From NCBI GenBank assembly GCA_021234155.1, contig JAJEKV010000059.1:3293167-3357166 (forward strand): a stretch of DNA of 64,000 nt, in the 5' to 3' direction. The notes beneath the pieces were generated by a model. The model did no database searches. It had not been told where the DNA came from and saw nothing but the letters and a program-made list of their open reading frames with translations. The translations under genes were made by a program, and so were the position numbers. The number at the start of each line of letters is the position of its first letter. Within the stretch, counting starts at the first letter, position 1. Shown in pieces: positions 54,126-64,000 of the stretch. The DNA is from Isoetes taiwanensis. Taxonomy: Eukaryota; Streptophyta; Lycopodiopsida; Isoetales; Isoetaceae.

Positions 54126-54497
54126 TTATGCACCCTCATACAATGATATAGCATGGAGGTTGCTCATGGCCTTGTCCATCTCCTTTCTTGGGATCTTGTG
54201 TGTGTTGTCTTTTGCAATGTGAGAACTTGGATATGACCATACCACACACTCCACCAATTCCCTCCTTTGAGGGTCAGCATAATTTGGCCTCCACTTCTTC
54301 TCCCAGCAGTCAGTGTATTGCTCCTTCAAGTTGCCCTTCTTGTGCCTCCCAATGGGCTCCCAATATTGAATTTGGAATCCAGGACGCAACTCCTCTCCAT
54401 CAGGCATAGTGGTGGTCACATCAGAGAGTGCCACCCCTAACCATATTGGACAGTCCTCATCATCAGGCCTTACTAGCACAAAGTATCCTTCCTTCAC
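54126..54497 (-). pseudogene. Gene D-like C-terminal fragment
   Basis: A 123-residue minus-strand frame begins KEGYFVLVRPDDEDCPIWLG, which matches KGMFVLVRHGDHETPTWLGF near 24490-24550 in gene D. It continues with FQIQYWEPIGRHKKGNL, YTDCWEKKWRPNYADPQRRE and an Ala-rich end. This is the C-terminal region I associate with DUF7869-type proteins. It starts without an ATG-led N-terminus and no catalytic blocks flank it, so it is an isolated fragment of a related element. Confidence 0.55.
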
Positions 54498-56478
54498 AAG
54501 GCCCCCAAAATAATAATGTTATTAGTTTTTTGTGTTGTTTTTTGTGTTATACTGTTAAGATAAACTAATATTACTTTGTGGGTTAATATGTTGAATAACT
54601 AGATGCAGTTAAACAACGAGATTCTTATTTAAGGTTTTTCAGTATGGTATATCTACCTAGTAAGCACCTATATTTTCTTAGCATGGTTTGTTCGTATAGT
54701 TTACCACTATGGTTCTTTGTGATGGTGAACTTTATTGGTTTATTTATATGTGACATGTGGTCTAAGTAATAGTATAGGTTGTAAACCAGTAGTGTTAAGA
54801 AATCTATTCTATTCTATTCCTTATTAGAATCGGGCAACTTATAGTGGTATTCCAGTCAACTTATGTTTATCTTGCCGCATGAGCCATTGATGTTGCATAG
54901 AATAAATGCTTCAAGTTTCTTCATTAAAATAAGTAGCAGTTTATCTCTCAAAATAGTAATGGCTTTGCATCTTCAAAGTATTTTGTGTTTGATGTAAGCC
55001 CATTATGTTTCAAATTGATAGTTGATAATAACTTAGCAACATGTTCTATTTGTAAACCACTAGTGGGATTTAGCTTTAAGAATTTCTACAACTCATGGTG
55101 GTTGCCCTATGAAATCATCAACGTAGTGTCATATGGGCCATTGTTGTTTTATGGATTAAAGGATTCAAGTCTATTACGAAAAATAATTAACATGTTTTCC
55201 ATCAAAATAGATTATAGCTTTGCACCTTTAAGACGCATTGCATTGGAAGCAAACCAATGATGTTCTATGGTATATATTGGAAGCTTAGGTGTATGGCTCT
55301 ATCTAATATTCTCATGGAACCAACGATAGATTGTTGAAAAAACCAAAGCTTGTTTATTTTATAAACCATCCTAACAAACTAAGCCACTATCTAGTTTGTA
55401 ATTCAAACTATGTTCAAAACAAATGGCAACTTACAGTGATAAATGCTCATGTTTTACTATTGTTGGGATGTTTTCCTGGAAAAATATTGTTCTAAAAGCA
55501 TATGTGGTTTCTCTAATGTGTAGCATTCTAATTTAAAAATTAGCATAATAGTAAGAGATAATTGTCCAAATTCACAAATAACAGATAAAATAAAGATGCT
55601 TATATTTATGTCGTAAATATATACTCATTACAGTAATTTTTTAGAGATTTATAATTGTTTTGAGAACATTGAAAACATTAAATTATAAAATGTCCAAATC
55701 TTGATGTGTTTTCCATCCCTCTTTGGATATTTGCGCTACCTTTAGCTTCAAACGCTTAAAAGTCCTTGCACATTTAGGTTGGACATATTTGGACAAGCAT
55801 TTTTCTGTTCACCATTGAAATCTTTGCAGCATGCTAATACGTGCTTGCTGCTATCCCTTGCTGCTATCCCTGACTCTATACTTATCAAACACCGCCATGC
55901 GCACAGTTTTATGCTTTGATTTAGGCATGCGCTTAAGAGTGGCATCCTAATGAACTTGATATGTCTTCAGTTAAGAAGAAAAATTGGATGAAGCTACATC
56001 ATTGGAAGGACTTCCTCCAAGATTTCTATTCGAAAACCATGTGGCAAGGGCCATGCAATGTATCTTTGAATCTCATCTCCAGATATAATGACAAGGCAGG
56101 CTCAAATTCTGAATTTACTAATAAGAACTTTAGATGAGGATGACCTTGCTTGTGGCAACACACCAAGGACGATAGAAAAATCTAACTATATAAGAAAAAA
56201 CAAGTACATGGAAAATAAGACACCACAAACGATAAAGTCATGTACACCTCAAAATGGCAAGCAACATTTCAACATTGCCATAAAGAATACATTGCATCAA
56301 ACCAACATAAAAGAGACATCATATCCACTGTACAAAACTTGGCATCGGTTTTACATCCTACAAGCAACAATCCAAATAAGCACAACAAACAATATAGCCA
56401 TGAACAAATAATACTGCTTCAGTGAAGCCAAATGAACTATAGCATAAAACATGCAGCAGTGTACTGAGTTATGGATGT
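54498..56478. other. AT-rich intergenic stretch
   Basis: About 2 kb of AT-rich sequence without a supported gene. The frame at 54985-55260 shows no conserved motif and is probably chance. No repeats longer than about 20 bp were noticed. Confidence 0.5.
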
Positions 56479-56499
56479 TCACAAAAGAAATACTAACCT

Positions 56500-56724
56500 G
56501 CCCGAAGGTAATGATGAATCCACTTCAAGTAAATCTGCCAGTGTAACAGTGTAAAGCCCATCATGTGAGGAAATTAATAACTCTCCTGTTATGTTCCTCC
56601 CATTACATAGACTACATCCCATGAGATGGGACCTGTCAGAATGCTGTATTCTCTGAGCAGTAATCAGAGAGCTGTTACTCCAATACTTCCAGTCCAACCT
56701 ACTAAAATCTGCTTCTACCACTGT
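56500..56724 (-). CDS. Possible internal host-gene exon
   Basis: On the minus strand, an acceptor ATGTAGACAG is followed by a frame EADFSRLDWKYWSNSSLITA, QRIQHSDRSHLMGCSLCNGR, ELLISSHDGLYTVTLADLLE, and ends at a donor GGGCAG|GTTAGT. Clean splice sites at both ends and ordinary composition support an exon. The family is not recognised. Possible upstream exons lie around 57080-56990 (MASRKPFACETGTTRATAW), followed by a CAG|GTTTTG donor. Confidence 0.35.
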
Positions 56725-57121
56725 CTACATAGCGGCGAAATGTCTCAAATGTAGATCTGACTTTGTTGAAGATGAAATCTTAGAGCTCTCTTCATCCCAA
56801 AAAAGCAATGGCTTGCCAAAAAGCCTGCCATCCATTGCCCTAGCTGCGGCCTTCTACTTCAAGCACATGTTGCTCTTCCTTCGCCTAGCCAGAGACCTAT
56901 GATGATCCCCGTAGACGCCATTGCGTTGCTGATCTTGTTCTGCAGCTGACATAGACAGAAAGTAAGAAAACTAAATTCATACAAAACCTGTAAACAGGAA
57001 TGCAAAACTGTAACGGAAATCCATGCCGTAGCTCTTGTCGTGCCTGTTTCACAAGCAAATGGTTTCCTCGATGCCATAAGAACTCCAAGCGGAGCATCCA
57101 AAAAAATTTCCTGTGGCACAC

Positions 57122-57880
57122 TGAGGCGCAGAGAACTGAAACGCAGGTGAGGAGGAATAGTGTAGGAAAGACGGAGATCTCAAAATGGGCGGGAAGAAAA
57201 AGATGCTAAAAAAAAAAATAACGCTCAATTTCTAACGCCTGGGAAAAAAAAAAAAACATTTTTGAATTTTTAATTCAAATAGACTCTATTCTCTCGTATA
57301 CTCCAACATTTAAAGATTCCAGGATCTTATGGTCGTCTTATGCACATGGCGACATAAAGCCAAATACACAGACATTTGTGGCCTGCAAGTTTCAAAAACG
57401 AGAGATATGGATAAACAGGCTTTAGCAAGATAAGATTTGTTAGGTTTTTATTTAGGCTTGGGTCATTAGATTGCCTTCAATTTTTAAACTTTAAAATCTA
57501 ACAATCTATATTATACCACCTCAGAGTTGCTGAGGTGGAGCATCTCAGATTTTGGTGAGGTGGAAGTACAACGTGGATAGGTTAGAATTGCAGGAAAAAC
57601 ACAGTTGAATGACACTAAGTCATTAAATGCAATTCACTACTTTTCGATCCATAGTTGAATGACACTAAGTCCATAAAAGCAATTCATTGCTTAAGCTTGG
57701 AAAAATCATTGCATTATATGCAAGTATCCTTTTGGGTAACATTTGACTAAGTTTGAAACGAGACTGTTAACACAATTATTGGGACACCCGCATGAAACGG
57801 TTTTATCCAAGTCGAAAGTCGAGATCCAATGAAGACAACACATTCATAGTTTTTCTATACAGAGCAATCCTTAGAGCGCC
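57122..57880. other. Intergenic region left of the LINE
   Basis: No supported gene. Contains poly(A) runs at 57209 and 57247 and a duplicated AGTTGAATGACACTAAGTC (57602 and 57652). A tandem 18-bp duplication GAGCGCCTAGTTGAGTTT (57875-57911) lies immediately before LINE ORF1. Confidence 0.5.
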
Positions 57881-57913
57881 TAGTTGAGTTTTGAGCGCCT
57901 AGTTGAGTTTCGA

Positions 57914-58593
57914 ATGACGAGGTCGGGCAAGAAACATGCCGGATCACCTGAGAAAGCTGAGTACGAAGGAGATTCTGCATCGATGCTATCCATGATCACG
58001 GAAATGAAATCGGCCATAGAGGACCTCCGAGAGATGCTAGGGGAAGTGCTTCAACAAAATAAAATTTTGACGACTCAGAACCTGGAATTGAAAGAAGCTC
58101 TGTCACAGAAATACGAAATTAGGGTTCCTGATATGAATGAGATCACGCATGTGGTAGCAGAACAGTTAGTGAAACATGATGAGGTACTGTCACAGGAATC
58201 CAAAGAACAAGAAATTAGAGCACGAAATCTCAAACTCTCAGGTCTGGAAGAGGAAGAAAATGAAGATATAAATCAGATAGTAGACCATTTTTTTAAGGAC
58301 ACTATGAAACTCCATGAGCCCCAAATCGTGCATTGCAGAAGGTTAGGGAAGCCAGGGCATTACCATCGTCCAATCCTGATCAAATTTGCGGATGTAGATG
58401 CACGCAACAGGGTGCTTCTGAATAAATCAGTTCTGAAAGGGAGGAAGCTCTGGCTGGATGTTGATCTCACTCCAGCCCAATTAGAAGTCCGTAAAAAAAG
58501 TTTAAGGTGAAAGAAGGAAGGGATGCAGGTTTTATAGCATACTTGGACAGAACTAGGAAAGCTGTGGTTACATCTAGAAAGAAGAATAATTAG
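57914..58593 (+). pseudogene. LINE ORF1 (coiled coil, RRM-like)
   Basis: ATG at 57914, about 225 residues to TAG at 58591, with one frame change in an A-run near 58495. Residues 25-75 form a coiled-coil-like stretch (MITEMKSAIEDLREMLGEVL). The middle part reads RARNLKLSGLEEEENEDINQ, CRRLGKPGHYHRPILIKFAD and KSVLKGRKLWLDVDLTPAQL, the transposase_22/RRM-like pattern of LINE ORF1 RNA chaperones. After the shift it continues GRDAGFIAYLDRTRKAV. Confidence 0.75.
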
Positions 58594-61500
58594 GGAATTC
58601 GGACCCTAAGGGTGCTAGCTTGGAATGTACATGGGCTATCTCAAGCCAAGGTACATGCCTGTGAACATGTCTGGAAGCAAGCAGATATTTTATTGTTCTC
58701 AGAAACTTGGGAACACCAAATGCGAGGTTTACCACAGATTGAAGGTTTTGATATTTTAGGATCAGCCTGGAATACCAAAGAGATTGGTGTGGGACGGGGA
58801 CATGGTGGAATTGCAGTTTATATCCGTAATGACTTAAGATGTATTGCCAAGGTCCTGAAAAAACACAGACATAATCAGTTCATATGGATTGAGCTGATTC
58901 TTAGTAATAAGAAGATCTATCTAGCCAGCTGCTATTTTGCTCCCTTAAATATGAAGCTATATCAGAGCAAAGACATGAATAAGGACAGTCCTCTTCATGA
59001 CTTAACCACGGATATCATTGAATTCAACAGACTAGGAGAAGTATTAATTGTTGGCGACTTTAATGCTAGAACTGATGGACTGCAAGCAATCTCATATGAG
59101 AATATAGGAGACCACCTGTTAGAAGAATATAGTGAGCATGAATATATCAGATCTACAATTGACAAGGTGAAGAATAACATGGGGGAATATTTGGTGGAGC
59201 GTGCAACAATATGTAATTTGAGGATCTTGAATGGCATCACACGGTTTGAAAACACGGATGGATTCACATGTTTCACTCCCACGGGAGCCAGCACAGTGGA
59301 TTACATGCTGGCCAATAAGCAAAATTCGGTGCACCAGTTTGTGATTTTGGAGAAAGAAGTGGAATCTGATCATGCGGGTTTATGGTTTGAGTTGAGCGGA
59401 CAGGTGCATAGACAACCCGTTATGAGAACTTTTACTCCCAAAATCAAACTGGACTTTAAACAGAGAGAAAAATATCAGAGACATTTGGACTCTATGCTAA
59501 CAAACTTGCAGTGGATGGGAGATCTCGAGATAGATTCCCAAAATTTGACCAAACTGATGTTAGAGGCAGCCAGTATGGGATTTGGTGTAACCACAAAAAG
59601 ACAAGGTGGACGCCCTTGCAACAGTTGGTGGGATGATGACTGTAAGAGGGCGAAGGCTTGTTTGCCAAAAAACTGCAGGGTAAAACCCAAATGGTATAAG
59701 AAACTCATCAAAGAGAAGAAGAGCCAGTTCCATGCAAAAAAACAGTCCGAGCTTTCTCATACACTTCACGAGAATCCCAAATTGTTCTGGAAAAAACTGC
59801 AAGGTAAACAGGTTGACACGGATTTGAAGGTAGATGATCTTCTTTCTTTGGTTCAGAGTATTTATTTTAACGCAGAGGCTGGTGGAATGCCAATAAGAGT
59901 ATTTATTTCAACAAGAATGCCAATAATCAGCATTACGGAAGAGATCTTTGATGAGGAAGACGTGGAGGCTCAACTCAAGCGAATGAAAAATGGGAAAGCT
60001 CCAGATTTGATGGGTTTGTCTGCTGAACTGATGAAGTGGGCAGATGGCAGAATGATACACCAAATAACAGACCTCATGAACATGGCTGTACGACATGGTT
60101 TACCGAAATCCTGGAGGGAATGCAGGATTGTCCCAATACACAAGTCTGGCAGCAAGAGATTGGTAGCGTGTATTCTAAACTTTTGGGAGGCCTCTTAGAG
60201 CAAAAAATTAGTGAATGGGCAGAATGCCATGACAAGAGAGGTCACTGTCAGGCAGGTTTCAGGAGAAAACACAATACTTTGGACCATCTTCTTACTCTAA
60301 GAGTACTTTTTGAACAAGCCAAGAAACCGAGACAAGCTCTTTACTTGGCATACATCGATTTCTCGAAGGCCTTTGATACCGTTCCTCGAGACAAACTGTA
60401 GTTGAGGATGGAACAGCTTGGTGTTCCATCTGTTTGGAGAGGGGCAGTAGCACGATTATATGAAGAGGTGCTTGCCAGATTGTCTACAGAGGTACCACAT
60501 GAAATTCAAAGCACGATGGGAGTTCGCCAAGGATGTCAATGTCACGAAGCTGTTCGGACTCTATATAGATGAGTTGGAGGAGTGGTTACAGAGTTGCGGA
60601 CAGGCTGGAGCCAAGTTAGGAAGTTCTGTAATACAATTACTGTTGTATGCAGTGTTGATGGCAGATTCCCCAGAAGGCCTACAAGAGCATTTAGACAATC
60701 TGAGTCATTTCTGCACATCCAGAAGCATGAAAGTGAATCTTTCTAAAACAAAGACTATGGTGATTGGCACCACAAAACATCCGATTTTTTCATATCGGGG
60801 AGAGCAATTAGAGGATGTTATTTCGCTATAAGTATTTGGGCACGGAGATTTGCACAAATTATAAATGGAAAGAATGTGTGAAAAGCATCATGGGAGGTAA
60901 AGGCTGCGTTATACTCTATCTTTGTCTAAATGCCACAATTCATCTCTATCTAGTTGGGGACTTAAAAGATGCTTTTAAGACCTTGGTGCGGAACGATCGT
61001 CTTATCACGGTGCCCCATCCGGGGCCCTTGAAGACACATTAAGCTCATGGAATCAGATAGAACAGGTCCTAAAGATTTTTATCCAAGAGGAATTAGGGGT
61101 GCACAGGTGATTCCTTATGCAATTTTGTTGGCGAAAATGGGGCTGCTCCTTTAGAAGCGGAAGCTTTATGCTTGACCATAAACCGTGAGCAGTAAGGAGT
61201 ATGGATATAAATAGATTGCCAAGAATGGCAATGGAATTGCCATCAGGGGTGGCTTCAAGAGGTATATATGTGGGCTGGTAGATGGGGATAATGGTAGAAA
61301 AGCTGGCGGATTAGGAGATCGGTGTAAGGGAAGCAATTCAAGAAAATTACATTTAGAAAATTATGGGAAAAGCGTGGATCAAGGAAGATCTTCTATCAAG
61401 CAGTAAACCTCTCGCTCATATATGCGGTAGCGGACTACTGAATGCTCCTATATCTAAACGGTGAAGAAAACAATTGCAAGATCTGGTCGGGTTCACATGC

Positions 61501-61690
61501 TTTGAAAGTGGAACCCAAGGCGTTGGATGAATTTAATCCGAGAGAGGATAGAACATGTGACATTTGCCCGTCGGCGAAGTGGAAGATGAGAAGCATATTT
61601 TTCTACGATGATTACGCCTATCGGCATTATACGGGACCGGTATGGTATTTGTCAACCAAATTTTCATTCTTTACTATCACTAGATTCTAG
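58594..61690 (+). pseudogene. LINE ORF2 (endonuclease and reverse transcriptase)
   Basis: The apurinic-type endonuclease at 58612-59390 has VLAWNVHGLSQ, DILLFSETWEH, VGDFNARTDG, STVDYMLANKQ and ESDHAGLWFEL, with all its key blocks. The reverse transcriptase at 59940-60830 has KRMKNGKAPDLMGLSAELMK, GHCQAGFRRKHNTLDHLLTL, YLAYIDFSKAFDTVPRDKL and SMKVNLSKTKTMVIG. The catalytic YxDD box is missing: the sequence reads LLLYAVLMADS at 60635-60667, as if about two codons were lost. The open frame of 528 codons ends at 60198. Frame changes follow at about 60170, 60400, 60830 and later. Cys/His-rich remains lie near 61550-61640. Confidence 0.85.
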
Positions 61691-61794
61691 ATTGCTAGGC
61701 TGTTTTATGAGATCAGTGGAATCTCACAGAGATTTACTGCTCAAAATTCAACAACAATAGCGTTACTCATTGTACTCTGTTTGCTTCATGACCC

Positions 61795-61818
61795 TTAATT
61801 ATTATTATTATTATTATA
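61795..61818 (+). repeat. (TTA)n tail of the LINE
   Basis: About eight TTA/TAT repeats at the expected 3' end of the LINE. Confidence 0.75.
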
Positions 61819-61824
61819 TGGTTA

Positions 61825-62890
61825 GACACCGATACCTTAGACAATGGTACCTTAGCCCACATGTTCATTCTCCAAAAGCAGTCGATGTGTTTATCTGTCT
61901 AAATGCACTCATAATAAAGTTGAAGAGTCTTCTTTCCATAGCCATGCTCCTTTACATAAGAATGCCCCTTTACATAAGAATCGAAGCGGGTTCTTACATC
62001 ATGCCAATCCATTAGGTTGAACTTGGAATCTTTCATATTCTTAGAGATTTAATGGGAAATAGAAGTCAAGTTGATTATATCTCAATAAGATTTATTCAAG
62101 ACATTTAAGTTTTAGAATGTAATAATATCTCAATGGATTTTAAAAAAGAGGTTGAGTACCGGATAGAACCAGACACCAGTTTTCTTTGACTCTATTCCAA
62201 CTTCACACAAATCCCCTTGACATTGGTGGTGGTTGCAATTCTAGATATTTGGGCAAGACCTTCATACTTGAAGTTAATACTATCTTAACTTTTGGAAAAT
62301 CTGAGCTGACACCACTAAGTCTAACGTTCACGTAATTTTGAATTCGCACAAGATTGAGTAAAGAGAAATGTTTCGGGAGGCCTTGGCCGCCCCAAAAGTT
62401 TCTTGTACAATATAATATACAAGGCCAGCCCAGAGTTTAATAGTTCAGTTAATTCATGCCTACCTCTTACTTTCAATAGATTAGATCTTGCTTGATTATC
62501 AAATTACCTAGATTCATACAAGAAACAACGTTGTTCACATCCTTTATTCCATGAAAATGATATCATTATCATTTTTTTTTTTTTATTATAGTTCCTCTAG
62601 TAGTTGTATAAAATTGCATATTTTTAATTTTTGTATTTTTTGTTTTTGGATTGGCATGTATAGACAATTTAAGTAGGACATTATTATTATTATTAGCGTT
62701 ATCTTTATTTTCATCTATATTAGATCTTTGCAATTTTAGGCATTCATGCCCCTTCTATTGTTTGGGTCCCATGGCCAATCGGTTTCCGTGCACATTAAAC
62801 ATTGCATCCATCCATCCATCTTCAATACCAAATTCACGTTCATAAAGCCAAAGTTGCTATAAAAACTATAAACAATATGTTCTTGATGTC
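61825..62890. other. AT-rich intergenic stretch
   Basis: No supported gene. Contains a short duplication of CCTTTACATAAGAAT (61949-61981), a CpG-bearing GGAGGCCTTGGCCGCC palindrome near 62378, and a poly(T) run at 62569-62586. Confidence 0.5.
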
Positions 62891-62897
62891 TATGTAG

Positions 62898-63950
62898 TTA
62901 CTGGGAACGCCGTTCCGAAAGCATTCCCGTTCCGGAAGGCGTTCCCTAGGGTTCCACATTCTCGGAATGCCAAGTTCCAGTTTCGGACGGTTTGTTACCG
63001 GGAACATCGTTCCGAACGCCGTTCCCATCTTTGTGAACCACGTTCCTGGTAAGTTTCCAAGAAAGAAGTAAGAAAATCAATGGTTTATAGTTCATTTTTT
63101 CTCCTTCTTTGCTTCTTTTTTTTGGTAGGAAGGAATGGTACAACTGGGAATGGCTCTTTGTTCAGTCTTTTTCATAAAAACACAAAGTGCTTTGCAATGG
63201 ACTACTCAGATGTTTTATGATTGTCTCTCTCGTGTTTGTTGTTTAATTTACGTTCCTCCTCTGTTGTATCTCTCGGTTTGCGATCTCATTTATAAATCTA
63301 ACCATTTTGCATTTTGATGATGGGAATTTTGATTTGTTTTCCTAGCTCAGTCAGAGGGAGCCATGTGTTCTTGAAGAATGACCTGGAGACTCTAGGTGGC
63401 AAAGGAGGAGTAAGTCTAAAGCATTAAGGGGCGTTAAAGAGTTGAGAAAACTTGTTGCAGAACTGTAGAATTTATTTTTTGATGGAGATTTTTAGTGCTG
63501 CATTGTAACGGATTAAATGGCACTATTGATTTTGAGAAACGTTATCTCTAAGGAAAGGGAAATATTCCAACAAGTATTTTTTTTAGTTTGTCAAAAGGCC
63601 TCAGTGCCTAATCTTAACTCCCCTATCTTGGTTATTTTAGACTTCTATTGTGCCAGAATTATAGACGTACTACTGTATTCTAAGTCTTGAATATAATGTT
63701 ATATAAAAAATTAAGCATCTACGGAGTGGTTTAATATGTTTCCATCTTCAAAGCGGTCTCTATGAATCATTTCTAAATTCTAAGTATTCCACAATGATCA
63801 TTATGCAAAGTGAATGCCAAAACTGTCTTTAGATTTTAAAAATTCGAATGTTGGCCGTTCTCGTTCCTATTTGTTCTCGTTCCCGTTCCACATTTTAGGT
63901 CCACGTTCCCGTTCCCGTTCCCGTTCCCTTCCCCTTCCGGGTGACTATGC
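62898..63950. mobile_element. Possible non-autonomous element bounded by GTTCCC-rich ends
   Basis: The left end reads TAGTTACTGGGAACG with repeated GTTCC/GGAAC words to about 63055. The right end, read on the minus strand, is TAGTCACCCGGAAGG followed by GGGAACGGGAACGGG. The ends are imperfect inverted repeats about 1.05 kb apart. Flanks TGTCTATG and TGCTATAA are only partly alike, so a target duplication is not established. The interior is AT-rich with no coding region. Could be a hAT-like or foldback element. Confidence 0.4.
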
Positions 63951-64000
63951 TATAAGTAGCTTATATTTCATATTTGTTGGGCGACTTTATACATGCAAAG

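Larger units (their letters stand above)
57875..61820 (+). mobile_element. LINE retrotransposon, two ORFs, inactive
   Basis: ORF1 is followed directly by ORF2 with endonuclease and reverse transcriptase, and then by a (TTA)n tail at 61795-61818. A TTA-type tail and the RT sequence style (LKRMKNGKAP, LYLAYIDFSKAFDTVPRDKL) look more like RTE/Jockey/I-type elements than seed-plant L1, which usually ends in poly(A). Clade assignment would need a tree. Several frame changes and an RT active-site deletion make it inactive. No flanking target duplication was identified. Confidence 0.85.

Noticed and set aside
54985-55260. 91-residue frame as a gene
   Set aside because: AT-rich, no motif, no splice or promoter context.

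Overview
The window looks like nuclear DNA from a land plant with a large, transposon-rich genome. A non-seed plant (fern, lycophyte or bryophyte) is my best guess, held with moderate confidence. The plant call rests on GT-AG introns, plant-type Ty3/gypsy elements primed by initiator tRNA-Met (TGGTATCAGAGC primer sites), a fragment of the plant-specific EXORDIUM/PHI-1 family and a DUF8039-like domain. The tyrosine-recombinase module and the transposase-like gene with a GHTHDDID motif fit non-seed plants best. I see no rRNA, no convincing tRNA gene, no CRISPR array and no bacterial-style operon.

Region 1 (1-24.9 kb) is one long unit present twice in direct orientation (1-11690 and 12038-23751), separated by about 350 bp. 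Each unit holds four genes in two divergent pairs. Gene A (minus) is a small coiled-coil protein. Gene B (plus) is a two-exon gene with TATA box and AATAAA signal. Gene C (minus) has a lysine-rich region, a ParB/sulfiredoxin-like domain and a C-terminal segment resembling motif I of N6/N4 DNA methyltransferases. Gene D (plus) has a DUF8039-like exon followed by a DUF7869-type transposase-like domain. Between C and D lies an array of a 22-bp palindrome built from two GGCGCC sites around CCATGG, partly at an exact 59-bp period. The same palindrome recurs in an intron of C and, degenerate, in the first intron of D. Copy 1 stops within gene D; copy 2 continues to its C-terminal region. I read the unit as a large, probably autonomous, undescribed mobile element. 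Its ends are not defined here.

Region 2 (25.0-34.2 kb) is a minus-strand Ty3/gypsy LTR retrotransposon with 2.3-kb LTRs, primer site and ATACA target duplication, inserted just downstream of gene D. Region 3 (34.2-39 kb) holds simple minisatellites and a broken RNase H plus tyrosine-recombinase module of DIRS type. It is followed by a copy of the A/B promoter segment of the big unit, which suggests the two are related.

Region 4 (39-57.8 kb) is low-gene-density sequence. It holds a hAT-type MITE (8-bp duplication), a possible SINE, a foldback hairpin, a TRIM-like element with three short LTRs enclosing a chromovirus fragment (AAGAT duplication), an EXORDIUM fragment, a TATA-bearing hypothetical gene and a piece resembling the end of gene D. 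Region 5 (57.9-61.8 kb) is a dead LINE with ORF1 and ORF2. The last 2.2 kb is AT-rich, with GTTCCC-rich segments at both sides.

Most reading frames in the two big copies and in the LTRs are broken by small indels. The differences between copies fall strikingly often at CAG/CTG trinucleotides and GGCGCC sites. This points at least partly to consensus error at methylated motifs, so many apparent frameshifts may not be real.
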